Below, one piece after another: positions 13,188 to 13,522 of a stretch of 13,522 nucleotides of DNA. The stretch covers positions 1 to 13,522 of the forward strand of contig DAOUHO010000113.1 of the NCBI GenBank assembly GCA_034428595.1. Reading direction: 5' to 3'. The stretch's first letter is position 1. Each line of letters begins with the position of its first letter. Origin of the DNA: JAJECS01 sp034428595. Lineage in GTDB: Bacteria; Chloroflexota; UBA11872. The notes under the pieces were generated by a model. It did not search any database, was not told the DNA's origin, and worked only from the letters and a program-made list of their open reading frames with translations. The translations under genes were made by a program, and so were the position numbers.

Positions 13188-13522
13188 ATGGCACCGCGCA
13201 CCCATGCACAGCGGCGCCGTGCCGAGCGCGACCGCCGGCGGGCGCAGCGCCGCCCCCGCACCGCGACGATCGGCTGGCGCGACCTCATGGTCGCCGTGCG
13301 CGACTGGCGCATGCTCAGCCGTCCCCAGCGCACGGCCGCCGCGGCGAAGTGGTTGACGCTCCTGGCCGGCCTGGCCGCCGCCGTCGTGCTCAGCCTCGTC
13401 GGGAGCGCCTTCTACTCGGAATACGGCGCGCTGCCGAACTCGGCCGTGGCCACGGTTGGGTCCGAACCGATCACGGCAACCGAATATCGCGACTTCTTGT
13501 CCTTCCGCCGCTATGAGTTGCA
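13188..13522 (+). CDS. N-terminal part of a membrane-anchored SurA/PrsA-like peptidyl-prolyl isomerase
   Basis: The frame opens at ATG 13188-13190 and runs 111 codons to the right edge, so the protein is truncated by the window. Residues 1-54 are cytoplasmic and very rich in arginine. One membrane helix follows (WLTLLAGLAAAVVLSLVGSAF, 55-75). The extracytoplasmic part then begins with NSAVATVGSEPITATEYRDF (84-103). The 'a-VggepIt..ef..f' pattern is the usual start of the SurA N-terminal chaperone domain found in SurA, PrsA and parvulin-type foldases. The isomerase domain itself is not in view, so the enzyme activity is inferred. It begins 20 bases after rpsR and may be transcribed with the ribosomal operon. 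No strong ribosome site is visible. Downstream ATGs at residues 34 and 42 are alternative starts. Confidence 0.75.
   Translation, partial: MAPRTHAQRRRAERDRRRAQRRPRTATIGWRDLMVAVRDWRMLSRPQRTAAAAKWLTLLAGLAAAVVLSLVGSAFYSEYGALPNSAVATVGSEPITATEYRDFLSFRRYEL

Overview
This is a GC-rich bacterial chromosome segment with tightly packed genes. Its housekeeping genes are pgsA, a RodZ-like gene, mnmG, rpsF-ssb-rpsR and a family-5 uracil-DNA glycosylase. The left ~2.1 kb is a visibly AT-richer stretch holding a restriction-modification gene. The combination of very high GC, a zinc-type bS18, UdgB and several unrecognised membrane proteins would fit a Chloroflexota-like or other deep-branching Gram-positive-type lineage. 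That placement is a weak inference; no rRNA or lineage marker is present.

Layout. (1) 1-2139, minus: the 713-codon N-terminal part of a one-chain restriction-modification protein. It has an HsdR_N-type nuclease domain, an HsdM-type adenine methyltransferase and the start of an HsdS-like target-recognition domain; the 3' end lies outside the window. A very short ORF at 2136-2207 overlaps its start. (2) 2367-7761, minus: one long leftward gene train of six genes. Three unrecognised proteins (two membrane-anchored) come first, then a three-TM protein with an SPFH/HflK-like C-terminal region, then a RodZ-like HTH membrane protein and finally phosphatidylglycerophosphate synthase. Junctions are ATGA overlaps, TGA-ATG abutments or a 3-nt gap, except for a 51-nt gap before the RodZ-like gene. 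A consensus TATAAT lies near the head of the train. (3) 7773-10128, plus: mnmG and a small two-TM protein. (4) 10166-11831, minus: a membrane-anchored or secreted alpha/beta hydrolase overlapping a family-5 uracil-DNA glycosylase. (5) 11936-13522, plus: rpsF (TTG start), ssb and rpsR, followed by the N-terminus of a SurA/PrsA-like peptidyl-prolyl isomerase. The rpsF leader can fold so that its Shine-Dalgarno is paired around a CCG-bearing hairpin, as expected for S6:S18 autoregulation.

The best candidates for something undescribed are the leftward membrane cluster (an SPFH-like protein with three orphan partners feeding into RodZ and lipid synthesis), the fused R-M-S enzyme in the AT-rich stretch, the rpsF leader structure and the poly-glycine extension of bS18. 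No tRNA, rRNA, CRISPR array, insertion sequence or phage gene was found. No gene-free stretch exceeds 300 bases: the largest gaps are 2140-2366 and 11832-11935, both described below.
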